NCBI GenBank assembly: GCA_947169265.1
Contig: CAMVPC010000007.1
Location: forward strand, 1 to 64,000
Direction of reading: 5' to 3'
Source of the DNA: an uncultured Prevotellaceae bacterium
GTDB taxonomy: Bacteria; Bacteroidota; Bacteroidia; Bacteroidales; Muribaculaceae
DNA: 64,000 bases
The translations under genes and the position numbers were made by a program. Position 1 is the first letter of the stretch, and each line of letters opens with the position of its first letter. The notes below the pieces were generated by a model. It searched no databases and was not told the origin of the DNA. It was given only the letters and a program-made list of their open reading frames with translations. This document shows, one piece after another, positions 9,295 to 17,374 of this stretch.

Positions 9295-9313
9295 CGGCAC
9301 GTTAAGCACATCG

Positions 9314-11422
9314 ATGACAAGAAATAAAGGCATAACGGGTCCGGCGGCTTTGTGGCTCACGCTCCTTGTGGCGTGGGTGGCGATGTCGTGTGCCAACATC
9401 GGTTCGCCCGAGGGTGGGCCGCGCGACTACACACCGCCGCGCATGGTCAAGAGCTCGCCCCTGCCCGGCGCCCTCAATTTCACCGGCAACAAGGTGGAGC
9501 TCACTTTCGATGAGTATATCCAGCTCAAGGAGCAGTCTACTAAGGTGGTAATCTCGCCCGCGCCCAAGGAGCAACCCGGCATCAGGGTGCTTGGCCGCAA
9601 GGTGGTGATCGAGTTCAAGGACGACCTGGAGCCGAACACGACTTATGTCATCGACTTTACTAACGCCTTGCTCGATAACAACGAGAGCAACGCGCTCGAC
9701 GGTTTCTCGTTCGCCTTTTCCACAGGCGAGACACTCGACACGCTCCAGGCCAGCGGCATCGTGCTGAGGGCGCGCGACTTGGAGCCCATGCAGCACGTGC
9801 TCGTGGGTCTGCACCGCAACATGGACGACTCGGCGCTCGTCAGCGAGCCCTTTGAGCGCATCACGCGCACCAACGACCGCGGCGAGTTCACCCTGCGCAA
9901 CCTAAAAGAGGGCGACTACCGCATCTATGCCCTCAACGACGTGGACGCTAACTACCGGTGGACACGCAACGAGGACATGGCCTGGACACCGCGCGTAGTG
10001 ACCCCCACAACATCGGCTTTCGAGTCGCAGGACACCGTCTTCACCTTCGACCACCGCGTCGACACCATCACCACAGGCTACCACACGCAGTTCCTGCCTA
10101 ACGACGTGTACCTGCCCATGTTCAACGAAAACTACAGCGCGCTCTATCTCAAAAAAACCGAGCGGCCCGACGCCGCACGCCTCGCCGTGCTGCTGGCCGC
10201 ACCATCGCCGCAACCGCCACGCGTCGAGGTGCTCGCCCCGCGTCCCGCGGCTCGCGAGTGGTGCGCAATCGAGAGCCGCGCGGCCCGCGACTCGGTGGTC
10301 TACTGGCTCACCGACAGCACGCTCATCAAGGCCGACAGTATCAAGGCCATCGTCCACTACCTCAAGAGCGATTCGCTGGACCGAATCGGCGAGCAGGCCG
10401 ACACGATAAACTTCGTTTACCGCAAGAGCAATGCCCAGCTCAAGGCCGAGGCCAAGGAGAAAAAGGAGCACGAAAACCGCCTCAAGGAAATCGCCAAGCT
10501 GCGCGAGCGACTCGACAAACTCGCCGCCGAAGGTAAGGATGATGAGGACGACCGCGAGCAATTGCGGTTGCTGTTGCGTGTCGACAGCGTGGCGCCGCCC
10601 GTGTTGCCGCTCACGGTGAGCAAGGGCAAGCTCAACATTGGCGACAGTATCGCCATCACGAGCGAGACGCCCATCGCCGCCATCGACCCGTACCGCGTCA
10701 GTCTGCGACGCATGCAGCCCGACAGCACATGGGTGAACGTGCCGTTGCCTGCCGCCGTGCCCGCCGACACGTGCTCGCGGCTGCGGTTCGTCTTTCCGGC
10801 GCAACTCGAGCCGGGTGGCATCTACCGCCTGCGACTCGAGCAGGGCGCGGTGACCTCGGTCTACCGCATCGGGTGCGACTCGATTGTGGCCGACATCAAC
10901 GTGGGCGCCACCGATGAATACGCCAACCTGTTCCTCACCATCTCGCCGGCCCTCGACACGCCTGCCTTTGTTGAACTCCTCGACGCTACCGAGAAAGTCA
11001 TCGCCACGGCCACTGTCAAGGGGCGGGAGGCCGAATTTGAGAACATCGAGCCGGGATATTACTACGCGCGAATCACCCTCGACAGCAACGGCAACGGGCG
11101 GTGGGATACCGGCAAATTCGCCGAGCACCGCCAGCCCGAAACAGTTCTTTACTACCCGGAAAAACTGCGCCTTAGGGCCAACTGGGATGTGGAACAACCC
11201 TGGGATATATTCGCCACCGCGCTCAACCGGCAGAAGCACGACGATATCAAGCGCAACCAGCCCGAACAGGGCAAGTCGCTCTACGAGCAGCGACAAGCCA
11301 AGGAGCGCAACACGCGTCGCGGTCAACAGGGACAAGACGAGGAGGATGACGAGTTTAACAGCAACGCCTTCGGGAACGGCATTTACAGCGGCAACAAGTA
11401 CCGCGACAGCCGTGCGAGATGA
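9314..11422 (+). CDS. Ig-like (Big_5) domain lipoprotein
   Basis: A 702-residue envelope protein of unknown role. The N-terminus has a hydrophobic segment ending in the lipobox-like MSC at about residues 24-26, so it is probably lipidated. Residues 40-140 form a bacterial Ig-like domain (PPRMVKSSPLPGALNF...VELTFDEYIQL). A charged, probably coiled-coil segment rich in K and E lies around residues 380-415. The tail from about 630 is strongly charged and low in complexity. Proteins of this kind are common in Bacteroidales. It lies upstream of tsaE, separated by a heptad repeat tract, and has its own -7 box. Confidence 0.8.
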   Translation: MTRNKGITGPAALWLTLLVAWVAMSCANIGSPEGGPRDYTPPRMVKSSPLPGALNFTGNKVELTFDEYIQLKEQSTKVVISPAPKEQPGIRVLGRKVVIEFKDDLEPNTTYVIDFTNALLDNNESNALDGFSFAFSTGETLDTLQASGIVLRARDLEPMQHVLVGLHRNMDDSALVSEPFERITRTNDRGEFTLRNLKEGDYRIYALNDVDANYRWTRNEDMAWTPRVVTPTTSAFESQDTVFTFDHRVDTITTGYHTQFLPNDVYLPMFNENYSALYLKKTERPDAARLAVLLAAPSPQPPRVEVLAPRPAAREWCAIESRAARDSVVYWLTDSTLIKADSIKAIVHYLKSDSLDRIGEQADTINFVYRKSNAQLKAEAKEKKEHENRLKEIAKLRERLDKLAAEGKDDEDDREQLRLLLRVDSVAPPVLPLTVSKGKLNIGDSIAITSETPIAAIDPYRVSLRRMQPDSTWVNVPLPAAVPADTCSRLRFVFPAQLEPGGIYRLRLEQGAVTSVYRIGCDSIVADINVGATDEYANLFLTISPALDTPAFVELLDATEKVIATATVKGREAEFENIEPGYYYARITLDSNGNGRWDTGKFAEHRQPETVLYYPEKLRLRANWDVEQPWDIFATALNRQKHDDIKRNQPEQGKSLYEQRQAKERNTRRGQQGQDEEDDEFNSNAFGNGIYSGNKYRDSRAR

Positions 11423-11457
11423 TTTTAGTTTTCAGTTTTTAGTTTTTAGATATTAGT
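11423..11457 (+). repeat. Heptad tandem repeat (TTTTAGT type), 5 units
   Basis: Immediately after the stop codon of the lipoprotein gene come TTTTAGT, TTTCAGT, TTTTAGT, TTTTAGA, TATTAGT. Because the period is 7, the TAG triplets (11426, 11440, 11447, 11454) stop translation in all three forward frames. A close relative of this tract is at 34563-34583. Confidence 0.85.
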
Positions 11458-11468
11458 TCGTTTTTTTG

Positions 11469-11900
11469 ATGAAACACGAAATTCAAGTACACAATCTCGA
11501 CGAGCTGCCTCAGGCCGCGCGCCACTTCATGTCGCTCATGGGCGACTACACCGTGTATGCCTTCTATGGCGCCATGGGGGCCGGCAAAACCACCTTTATC
11601 AACGCCTTGTGTCGCGAGCTGGGCGTGGAAAGCGACATGACTGGTTCGCCCTCGTTTGCCATCATCAACGAGTATCGCAGCGACACCACGGCGGAGCTCA
11701 TCTACCATTTCGACTGCTACCGTCTCGAGAACGAGCAGGAAGCCATCGACATCGACGCCGAGGACTACTTCGACAGCGGCGCGCTCTGCCTTATCGAGTG
11801 GCCCGAGCGCATTGACGCGCTCCTGCCCGACGATACCGTGCGCGTCGACATCACTGTGAACGACGACGAGAGCCGTACCATCATCGTTACACTTCCCTGA
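11469..11900 (+). CDS. tsaE: tRNA threonylcarbamoyladenosine biosynthesis ATPase TsaE
   Basis: TsaE is the ATPase that drives the TsaB-TsaD complex in making the universal t6A37 modification on ANN-decoding tRNAs. The 143-residue protein has the Walker A motif GAMGAGKT (34-41), the family motif GSPSF, and HFDCYRL and IEWPER near the C-terminal half, and is of normal length. The ATG at 11469 is chosen over the TTG just before it. It opens a tight cluster with birA, the LOG-family gene and the adenosyltransferase gene (3-13 base gaps). Confidence 0.95.
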   Translation: MKHEIQVHNLDELPQAARHFMSLMGDYTVYAFYGAMGAGKTTFINALCRELGVESDMTGSPSFAIINEYRSDTTAELIYHFDCYRLENEQEAIDIDAEDYFDSGALCLIEWPERIDALLPDDTVRVDITVNDDESRTIIVTLP

Positions 11901-11903
11901 GTG

Positions 11904-12647
11904 ATGCCGGTAATCATCGAACTTCCGCAGGTCGCCTCGACCAACACTTACGTCAAGCAACACGCCGCTTCCTTGCCCGACGGCGCCCTCGTGCACACGC
12001 CCTGCCAGAGCGCGGGACGCGGACAAAAGGGCAACAGTTGGGAGAGCGAGCCGGGCAAAAACCTCACGTTCTCGCTGCTCCTCAAGCGGCCGCGCGTCGA
12101 CGTCAAGCGACAGTTCGCCATCAGCGAGGCTGTGTCACTGGCCATCGTCGAGGCACTTGACGAGCTCACGCCGTTGTGCATCAAGTGGCCTAACGACATC
12201 TATGCCGACGACCGAAAACTCGCCGGCATACTCATCGAACACGACCTCGACGCCGACGGCATCGTCCACACCGTGGTGGGAGTGGGACTGAATGTGAACC
12301 AAACCGTGTTTCGCAGCGACGCGCCTAACCCTGTGTCGCTGGCGCAACTCACCGGCCGCGAGCTCCCCTTGCCGCAGCTTCTCGAGCGCGTGGGAACCGC
12401 CATCGAGCAATACTGCCGCTTCGATAGCGACGCCGCCGGCTTCGAGGCCCTGCACACCCGCTACCTCTCGCGCTTGTACCGCCGTGACGGCCACCCGCAC
12501 CCGTTCGCCGTCCCAGGCGACGACGCCCCATTCATGGCCACCATCGTCGACGTGGACCCCGACGGCATGCTCACCCTGCGCCATTCCTCCGGTAACCTCC
12601 ACCGCTACGCTTTCAAGGAAGTCTCCTTCATTATTTCCCCCGATTAA
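11904..12647 (+). CDS. birA: Biotin-[acetyl-CoA-carboxylase] ligase
   Basis: Attaches biotin to the carrier domain of biotin-dependent carboxylases through biotinyl-AMP. The 247-residue chain has the adenylate-binding motif GRGQKGNSWES (38-48), the KWPND motif and the lysine-containing KLAGILIE segment. It lacks the N-terminal winged-helix DNA-binding domain of E. coli BirA, so it should be a ligase only and not a repressor. It begins 3 bases after the tsaE stop; the ATG at 11904 is preferred to a preceding GTG. Confidence 0.93.
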   Translation: MPVIIELPQVASTNTYVKQHAASLPDGALVHTPCQSAGRGQKGNSWESEPGKNLTFSLLLKRPRVDVKRQFAISEAVSLAIVEALDELTPLCIKWPNDIYADDRKLAGILIEHDLDADGIVHTVVGVGLNVNQTVFRSDAPNPVSLAQLTGRELPLPQLLERVGTAIEQYCRFDSDAAGFEALHTRYLSRLYRRDGHPHPFAVPGDDAPFMATIVDVDPDGMLTLRHSSGNLHRYAFKEVSFIISPD

Positions 12648-12650
12648 CCG

Positions 12651-13193
12651 ATGAATATCGTAGTTTATTGCGCTTCGTGCGAACAGCTGCCGCGGCAGGT
12701 GCGTGACTATGCCGCCGCGGTGGGCACCTGGATAGGGAGTAATGGCCACACGCTCGTCTATGGCGGTGTCAACGCCGGTCTCATGCACATCACCGCGCAA
12801 GCCGTGAAAGACGCCGGCGGGCGCGTCGTGGGCGTCGTTCCCGAGCTTTTCTTGCACCGTGCCGACCCGCTGTGTGATGAACTCCTGCCGGCGCGCGACC
12901 TCAACGACCGCAAGAGCGTCATGATTGAAAATGGCGACGCCTTCGTCGTGCTTCCCGGCGGGCTGGGTACCATCGACGAGTGGGTGTCGACACTGTCGCA
13001 ACTCACCGTCTCGCGGGACTACGACAAGCCCATCATCGTGTGCGACCACGACGGCATGTACGGGCCCCTCATCGAGCAATTGCGCCTCACGGCCGCCTCG
13101 GTTTTTGCCGCCGGCCGCCGCATGCCCGCCGTGCGCTATGTCAACGGCGTCGCTTCGCTTTTGAACGAATTAAATAGACTAACCGTAAAATAA
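12651..13193 (+). CDS. LOG family nucleotide phosphoribohydrolase
   Basis: Member of the TIGR00730/LOG family, which hydrolyses nucleoside 5'-monophosphates (AMP or cytokinin-type nucleotides) to the base and ribose 5-phosphate. The 180-residue protein shows the Rossmann-like opening VVYCASCE, the YGGVNAGLM loop, the RK..M motif (DRKSVM, 86-91) and the signature PGGLGTIDE (102-110) with its catalytic glutamate. It sits 3 bases after birA in a probable operon. The natural substrate is not visible from sequence. Confidence 0.88.
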   Translation: MNIVVYCASCEQLPRQVRDYAAAVGTWIGSNGHTLVYGGVNAGLMHITAQAVKDAGGRVVGVVPELFLHRADPLCDELLPARDLNDRKSVMIENGDAFVVLPGGLGTIDEWVSTLSQLTVSRDYDKPIIVCDHDGMYGPLIEQLRLTAASVFAAGRRMPAVRYVNGVASLLNELNRLTVK

Positions 13194-13206
13194 ACATCAA
13201 AAAACA

Positions 13207-13758
13207 ATGAAAAGTAAGATTTACACCCTCACCGGTGACAAGGGTACCACCTCGCTCGTGGGCGGTAAGCGTGTCGCCAAAGACGATGTGCGTGTCGAAG
13301 CCTACGGCACCATCGACGAGCTCAACAGCTTCATCGGCCTGCTGGCCCACAACAGCAAACTCGACTTGCCCGGCATGCACGAGCTCATCTACAAGATGCA
13401 GAACAAGCTCTTCAACATAGGCGCCTACCTCGCCACCGACAGCAACGACCCCGTGAAAGGGCTCAACGACGAAGACGTGCACGAGATTGAGGCACGCATC
13501 GATGATATGGACGAGCAACTGCCGCCGGCGGGAGCTTTCCTGCTGCCGGGTGGAAGCCGACTGAGCGCGCTGTGCGACATTTGCCGCACCGTCGCCCGCC
13601 GTGCCGAGCGCCGCGTCGTGGCTCTCGCCCGCGAGGCCGCCGTCGACCCGCTCGTGCTCGCTTACCTGAACCGCCTGAGCGACTTCTTCTATATCTTCGC
13701 CCGGTTTAACAACGTCACTAACCAGGTCGAAGAGCGCAAGTGGGACCCTTCGGTTTAA
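13207..13758 (+). CDS. Cob(I)alamin adenosyltransferase, PduO type
   Basis: Transfers the adenosyl group of ATP to cob(I)alamin, making coenzyme B12. The 183-residue protein carries the N-terminal ATP loop TGDKGTTSLVGGKRV, the YGTIDELNSFIG helix and the RRAERRV segment of the PduO/MMAB family, and has the family's normal length. It is the last gene of the tsaE cluster, 13 bases after the LOG gene. Bacteroidales use adenosylcobalamin in methylmalonyl-CoA mutase for propionate formation, which is the likely reason for its presence; that link is inference. Confidence 0.92.
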   Translation: MKSKIYTLTGDKGTTSLVGGKRVAKDDVRVEAYGTIDELNSFIGLLAHNSKLDLPGMHELIYKMQNKLFNIGAYLATDSNDPVKGLNDEDVHEIEARIDDMDEQLPPAGAFLLPGGSRLSALCDICRTVARRAERRVVALAREAAVDPLVLAYLNRLSDFFYIFARFNNVTNQVEERKWDPSV

Positions 13759-13862
13759 ACGAATTTTACAATTTGGTAACAATTTTTAGTGAAGACCGGC
13801 GCAACTAATCGGCCCTCACTTGCGTCTAATATACAGAAATGACACATAAAACGACGAAAACA

Positions 13863-16328
13863 ATGAAATTTAGACATTTTCTCATCACCGTCGTGACGGC
13901 TCTCACCGCCACGGCTTCGGCATGGGGACAGTACAGCGTCACTTGCCAAGTCAACAACGAGGATGGCGAGGGTGAGCCGTTCGCCACCGTGCGCATCTAT
14001 GCCCTGCCCGACACTGTGCACACCAAGGTGGTGGCCGCCACCGAGGCCGACGGTTCCTTCTCCCACACGCTCGCCGCCCCCGGCAACTACCGCCTCAGTG
14101 TCACCGCCGTGGGCAAGGTGGTGGAAACCCGCGCGTTCACCGTCGATGTCGCACACAAGAAGGCCTCGCTGGGAACCATCAACCTCACTCCGGCGGCCAA
14201 CGAGCTCGCCGAGGTCGTCGTCAAGTCGCAGCGCCCGCTGATCAAGAACGAAATAGACCGCTTGAGCTACGACATCGCCAACGACGACGAGTCGAAAACC
14301 AAGACCGTGATGGAAATGTTGCGCAAGGTGCCGCTCGTGAGCGTCGACGGCGAGGATAATATTAAAGTGAAAGGCGGCACCAACTTCAAGATATACAAGA
14401 ACGGACACCCCGACCCCACGCTCTCGAGTCACCCCAAAGAGGTGCTCAAGGCCATCCCGGCCAGCATGATCAAGCGCATCGAGGTTATCACCGAGCCGGG
14501 CGCGAAATATGACGCCGAGGGGGTGAGCGCTATCCTCAACATCGTCGTCAGCGAGAATACCACTACCAGCGGTGTCACCGGCACGGTGAGCGCGAGCGCC
14601 TCGACCCAAGGTTTCAACGCCAACGGCTATGTCACCACGCAAATCGACAAGGTGGTCACCAGCATCAACTACGGTTATGTGCGACGCCCCACTTGGTCGG
14701 GAAATAATTATAACGAAAGCCTGCACCACTATGTCGAAAACGGCAACGAGCTCAAGAACGAAGGCGATAGTGAAAATTCGGCCAACGTACACTACGGCAA
14801 CATCGAGGCCAGCTATGAGCCCGATACACTCAACCTTGTATCGCTTTCATTTGGCGGATATTACTATAACTATATCGCCGACGCGTTATCCTCCACACGC
14901 ATGAGCGACGCCGCCGGAAACACCATCTACAGCTACAACAACCGCACGCACTTCCCCAAGAACAGCTACTACAGTTTTGACGGAAGGCTCGATTACCAAC
15001 ACAAGACGCGCCGCTGGGGCGAGACTCTCACGCTGAGCTACATGCTCAGCACATCGCGCAACCGCAGCGCGATGGAATACCGCTACGAGGAGCTCGTCAA
15101 CTTCCCCGTGCCTTACAATGGCATTAACCAGAACGGCAAGGAGAAATTCTATGAGCACACCGTGCAACTCGACTGGACGCGTCCTTTTGCCAAGTACCAC
15201 AAGTTTGAGACGGGACTCAAATACATCAACCGCACCAACGACAGCCACACCTGGGCTCACTACCTGGGACTCGAAAGCGACGACGACACCAGGCTCGACC
15301 ACAACACGCAGGTGGCGGCCGCCTACCTCAGCTACACCTTCAGCCGCGGTCCCTGGAGCGCGCGCGCAGGACTCCGCTACGAGTACAGCTACCTGAGCGC
15401 CAAGTACCCCGACGGCAAACAGGCCAACTACCACCGCCACCTCAGCGACTGGGTGCCGAGCGCGAGTCTCAACTACCAGTTCTCGCCCTTCAACTCGCTC
15501 AAGTGGGCATTCTCCACGCGCATCCAGCGCCCGGGCATCAGCTTCCTCAATCCCGCCATCGTCGAGACGCCCACCACGATAAGCTACGGCAACTCCCACC
15601 TGGGTAGCGCGCGCATCTACTCCATGAGCCTCACTTTCATGCACATCGGGCCCAAGTTCACCTTCAACGTGTCGCCCGGCACCTCATTCAGCGACAACCA
15701 AGTGACCGCCGTCAACTTCAACCGTGACGGCCGCGAGGTCACCACCTACGAGAACACCCTTGAGGCTCGCGATGTAAGCCTCAACGGCTTCTTCCAGTGG
15801 CAAGTCTTCGACAAAACGAGTCTCATGTTCAATGGCAACGTAAGCCACAACTGGCTACGAAGCAAGGGACTCGGGCTCAAAAACAAGGGCTGGGACCACT
15901 TCTGCTACCTCCAGCTCACCCAACGCCTTCCCTGGAAACTGACGCTCACCGCCAACATTGGCGAGTGGGGGGGCAACGTGAACGGACTCTATTCCAAGAG
16001 TAATACCAATTTCTTCTACGGTTTCGGCCTGCGACGCTCCTTCCTCAAGGAAGACCGCCTCTCGGTGAGCATCAACGCCAATCGACCTTTCTCAGGCAAA
16101 TATTCCGGCTTCAAGACCACTTACGTCAACGGCGACTACACCGGCTTTGATAACGTGCGATTCCCCAGCCGCCGCTTCTCAATCAGCATCAGCTATCGCT
16201 TCGGCTCGCTCAACACCCACGTCAAGAAAGCTAACAAGTCAATTGAAAACGACGACGTCGTGGGCGGCAGCCAGCAAGCCGGCCAGGGCCAGGGCGGTCA
16301 GCAAAGCGGCCAGCAAGGCGGCAACTAA
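13863..16328 (+). CDS. Outer-membrane beta-barrel protein with carboxypeptidase-like and plug domains
   Basis: A TonB-receptor-like barrel of 821 residues. After the signal peptide (ending near TASAWGQ) comes a carboxypeptidase-regulatory-like beta-sandwich (about 20-110, GEPFATVRIYALP), a plug-like domain (about 115-230, ANELAEVVVKSQRP...GGTNFKIYKNGHP) and a long barrel. The last 25 residues are a Q/G-rich tail (GGSQQAGQGQGGQQSGQQGG) that is not the usual terminal strand. The ATG at 13863 gives a clean signal peptide; an upstream ATG at 13839 adds eight residues. No SusD-like partner is next to it, so it is probably not a classical Sus transporter; the ligand is unknown. Confidence 0.85.
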   Translation: MKFRHFLITVVTALTATASAWGQYSVTCQVNNEDGEGEPFATVRIYALPDTVHTKVVAATEADGSFSHTLAAPGNYRLSVTAVGKVVETRAFTVDVAHKKASLGTINLTPAANELAEVVVKSQRPLIKNEIDRLSYDIANDDESKTKTVMEMLRKVPLVSVDGEDNIKVKGGTNFKIYKNGHPDPTLSSHPKEVLKAIPASMIKRIEVITEPGAKYDAEGVSAILNIVVSENTTTSGVTGTVSASASTQGFNANGYVTTQIDKVVTSINYGYVRRPTWSGNNYNESLHHYVENGNELKNEGDSENSANVHYGNIEASYEPDTLNLVSLSFGGYYYNYIADALSSTRMSDAAGNTIYSYNNRTHFPKNSYYSFDGRLDYQHKTRRWGETLTLSYMLSTSRNRSAMEYRYEELVNFPVPYNGINQNGKEKFYEHTVQLDWTRPFAKYHKFETGLKYINRTNDSHTWAHYLGLESDDDTRLDHNTQVAAAYLSYTFSRGPWSARAGLRYEYSYLSAKYPDGKQANYHRHLSDWVPSASLNYQFSPFNSLKWAFSTRIQRPGISFLNPAIVETPTTISYGNSHLGSARIYSMSLTFMHIGPKFTFNVSPGTSFSDNQVTAVNFNRDGREVTTYENTLEARDVSLNGFFQWQVFDKTSLMFNGNVSHNWLRSKGLGLKNKGWDHFCYLQLTQRLPWKLTLTANIGEWGGNVNGLYSKSNTNFFYGFGLRRSFLKEDRLSVSINANRPFSGKYSGFKTTYVNGDYTGFDNVRFPSRRFSISISYRFGSLNTHVKKANKSIENDDVVGGSQQAGQGQGGQQSGQQGGN

Positions 16329-16344
16329 TCCAATTAATGGATTT

Positions 16345-17166
16345 ATGCCTAAGACGTTATATGTGAGCGACCTCGACGGGACGCTTCTCGACAATAATTC
16401 GCGATTGAGCACGACCACCGTGTCGCTGCTCAATCGCGCCATTGCAGCCGGTGCCCTCTTCACCGTGGCCACGGCGCGCACGCCGGCCACTGCCGTGCCC
16501 CTCATGGACCGCGTGGCCATGAACCTGCCGCTCATCGTACTCTCGGGCGCCGCGATGTGGGACAACGCGCGCCACGGCTACACCTTTTCGCGGGCACTCT
16601 CGTCGGCGGCTTTGACAACCATTTTACGCGTTCTCGCTGCCCACCGTCTCAGCCCCTTCGTGTACCACCGGCGCGGCGACATCCTTCATGTGACTCACGA
16701 CGCTGCGTTGAGCCCCATGGAGCGCGATTTCGTGAGTCAACGGCAAGGCACGCCCTTCAAGGTGTTCCATCTGGGACGGGACGAGGCCGGTGACCTCGGC
16801 GAGGCGCTTCTTGTCTTTGCTATGAACGATTTTGAGCGGTTGCGGCCTGCTCACGACGAAATCGTCGCCTCCTTGCCCTGCCACACCGCCCTCTATCGCG
16901 ACAGTGTCGACAAGAGTCTCGGACTACTTGAAATCTACGCTCCCGCTACCACCAAGGCGGCCGCCATCGCACGCCTTGCCGCCGAGTTGGGCGTGGAGCG
17001 CACCGTCGTCTTCGGCGACAACCTCAACGATATTCCCATGCTGCGGGACGCCACGGTAGGCATCGCCGTCGAGAACGCTTTCCCGCCCGTCAAGCAAGTC
17101 GCCGACCTCATCATCGGCGCCAACGATACCGACGCCGTCGCCCGCTACATCGCCGCCCGCATTTAA
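16345..17166 (+). CDS. HAD family hydrolase, Cof type
   Basis: Predicted magnesium-dependent sugar or cofactor phosphatase of the Cof/YidA subfamily (273 residues). Motif I is DLDGTLLD near the N-terminus and the C-terminal acidic motif is GDNLNDIPML, with the type IIB cap between them. The ATG at 16345 gives the expected start right before motif I; the open frame extends further upstream only because it overlaps the preceding gene in another frame. It lies 16 bases after the barrel gene and may be co-transcribed. Confidence 0.9.
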   Translation: MPKTLYVSDLDGTLLDNNSRLSTTTVSLLNRAIAAGALFTVATARTPATAVPLMDRVAMNLPLIVLSGAAMWDNARHGYTFSRALSSAALTTILRVLAAHRLSPFVYHRRGDILHVTHDAALSPMERDFVSQRQGTPFKVFHLGRDEAGDLGEALLVFAMNDFERLRPAHDEIVASLPCHTALYRDSVDKSLGLLEIYAPATTKAAAIARLAAELGVERTVVFGDNLNDIPMLRDATVGIAVENAFPPVKQVADLIIGANDTDAVARYIAARI

Positions 17167-17289
17167 CTTCGTCATCACCCCCTTGTAGGTGGGCGACACA
17201 ACACACCGCCAAGCACGCTATTATCCCTGCCTGTTTCGGTAGGCTTGAGCCGTTTCCGGTTTCCCGTTGCGATAAAAATAGCTGATTTA

Positions 17290-17321
17290 TTTGCGATTTG
17301 CTGTGAGATGTGCTATTTTTG
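17290..17321 (+). promoter_or_regulatory. Promoter of the BspA-like repeat protein gene
   Basis: TTTG at 17290-17293, 20 bases, then TATTTTTG at 17314-17321: an exact Bacteroidota promoter 53 bases before the ATG. The rest of the 208-base gap holds only weak inverted repeats (for example GCCTG...TAGGC near 17228-17243). Confidence 0.75.
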
Positions 17322-17374
17322 CATTCTATTGGTGGAGTATGCCGAATAACAAAATCAACTAATATTTTTGCCTT

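Noticed and set aside
17167..17289. Possible terminator or riboswitch before the BspA-like gene
   Set aside because: Only short imperfect inverted repeats are present, with no U-run and no recognisable aptamer.
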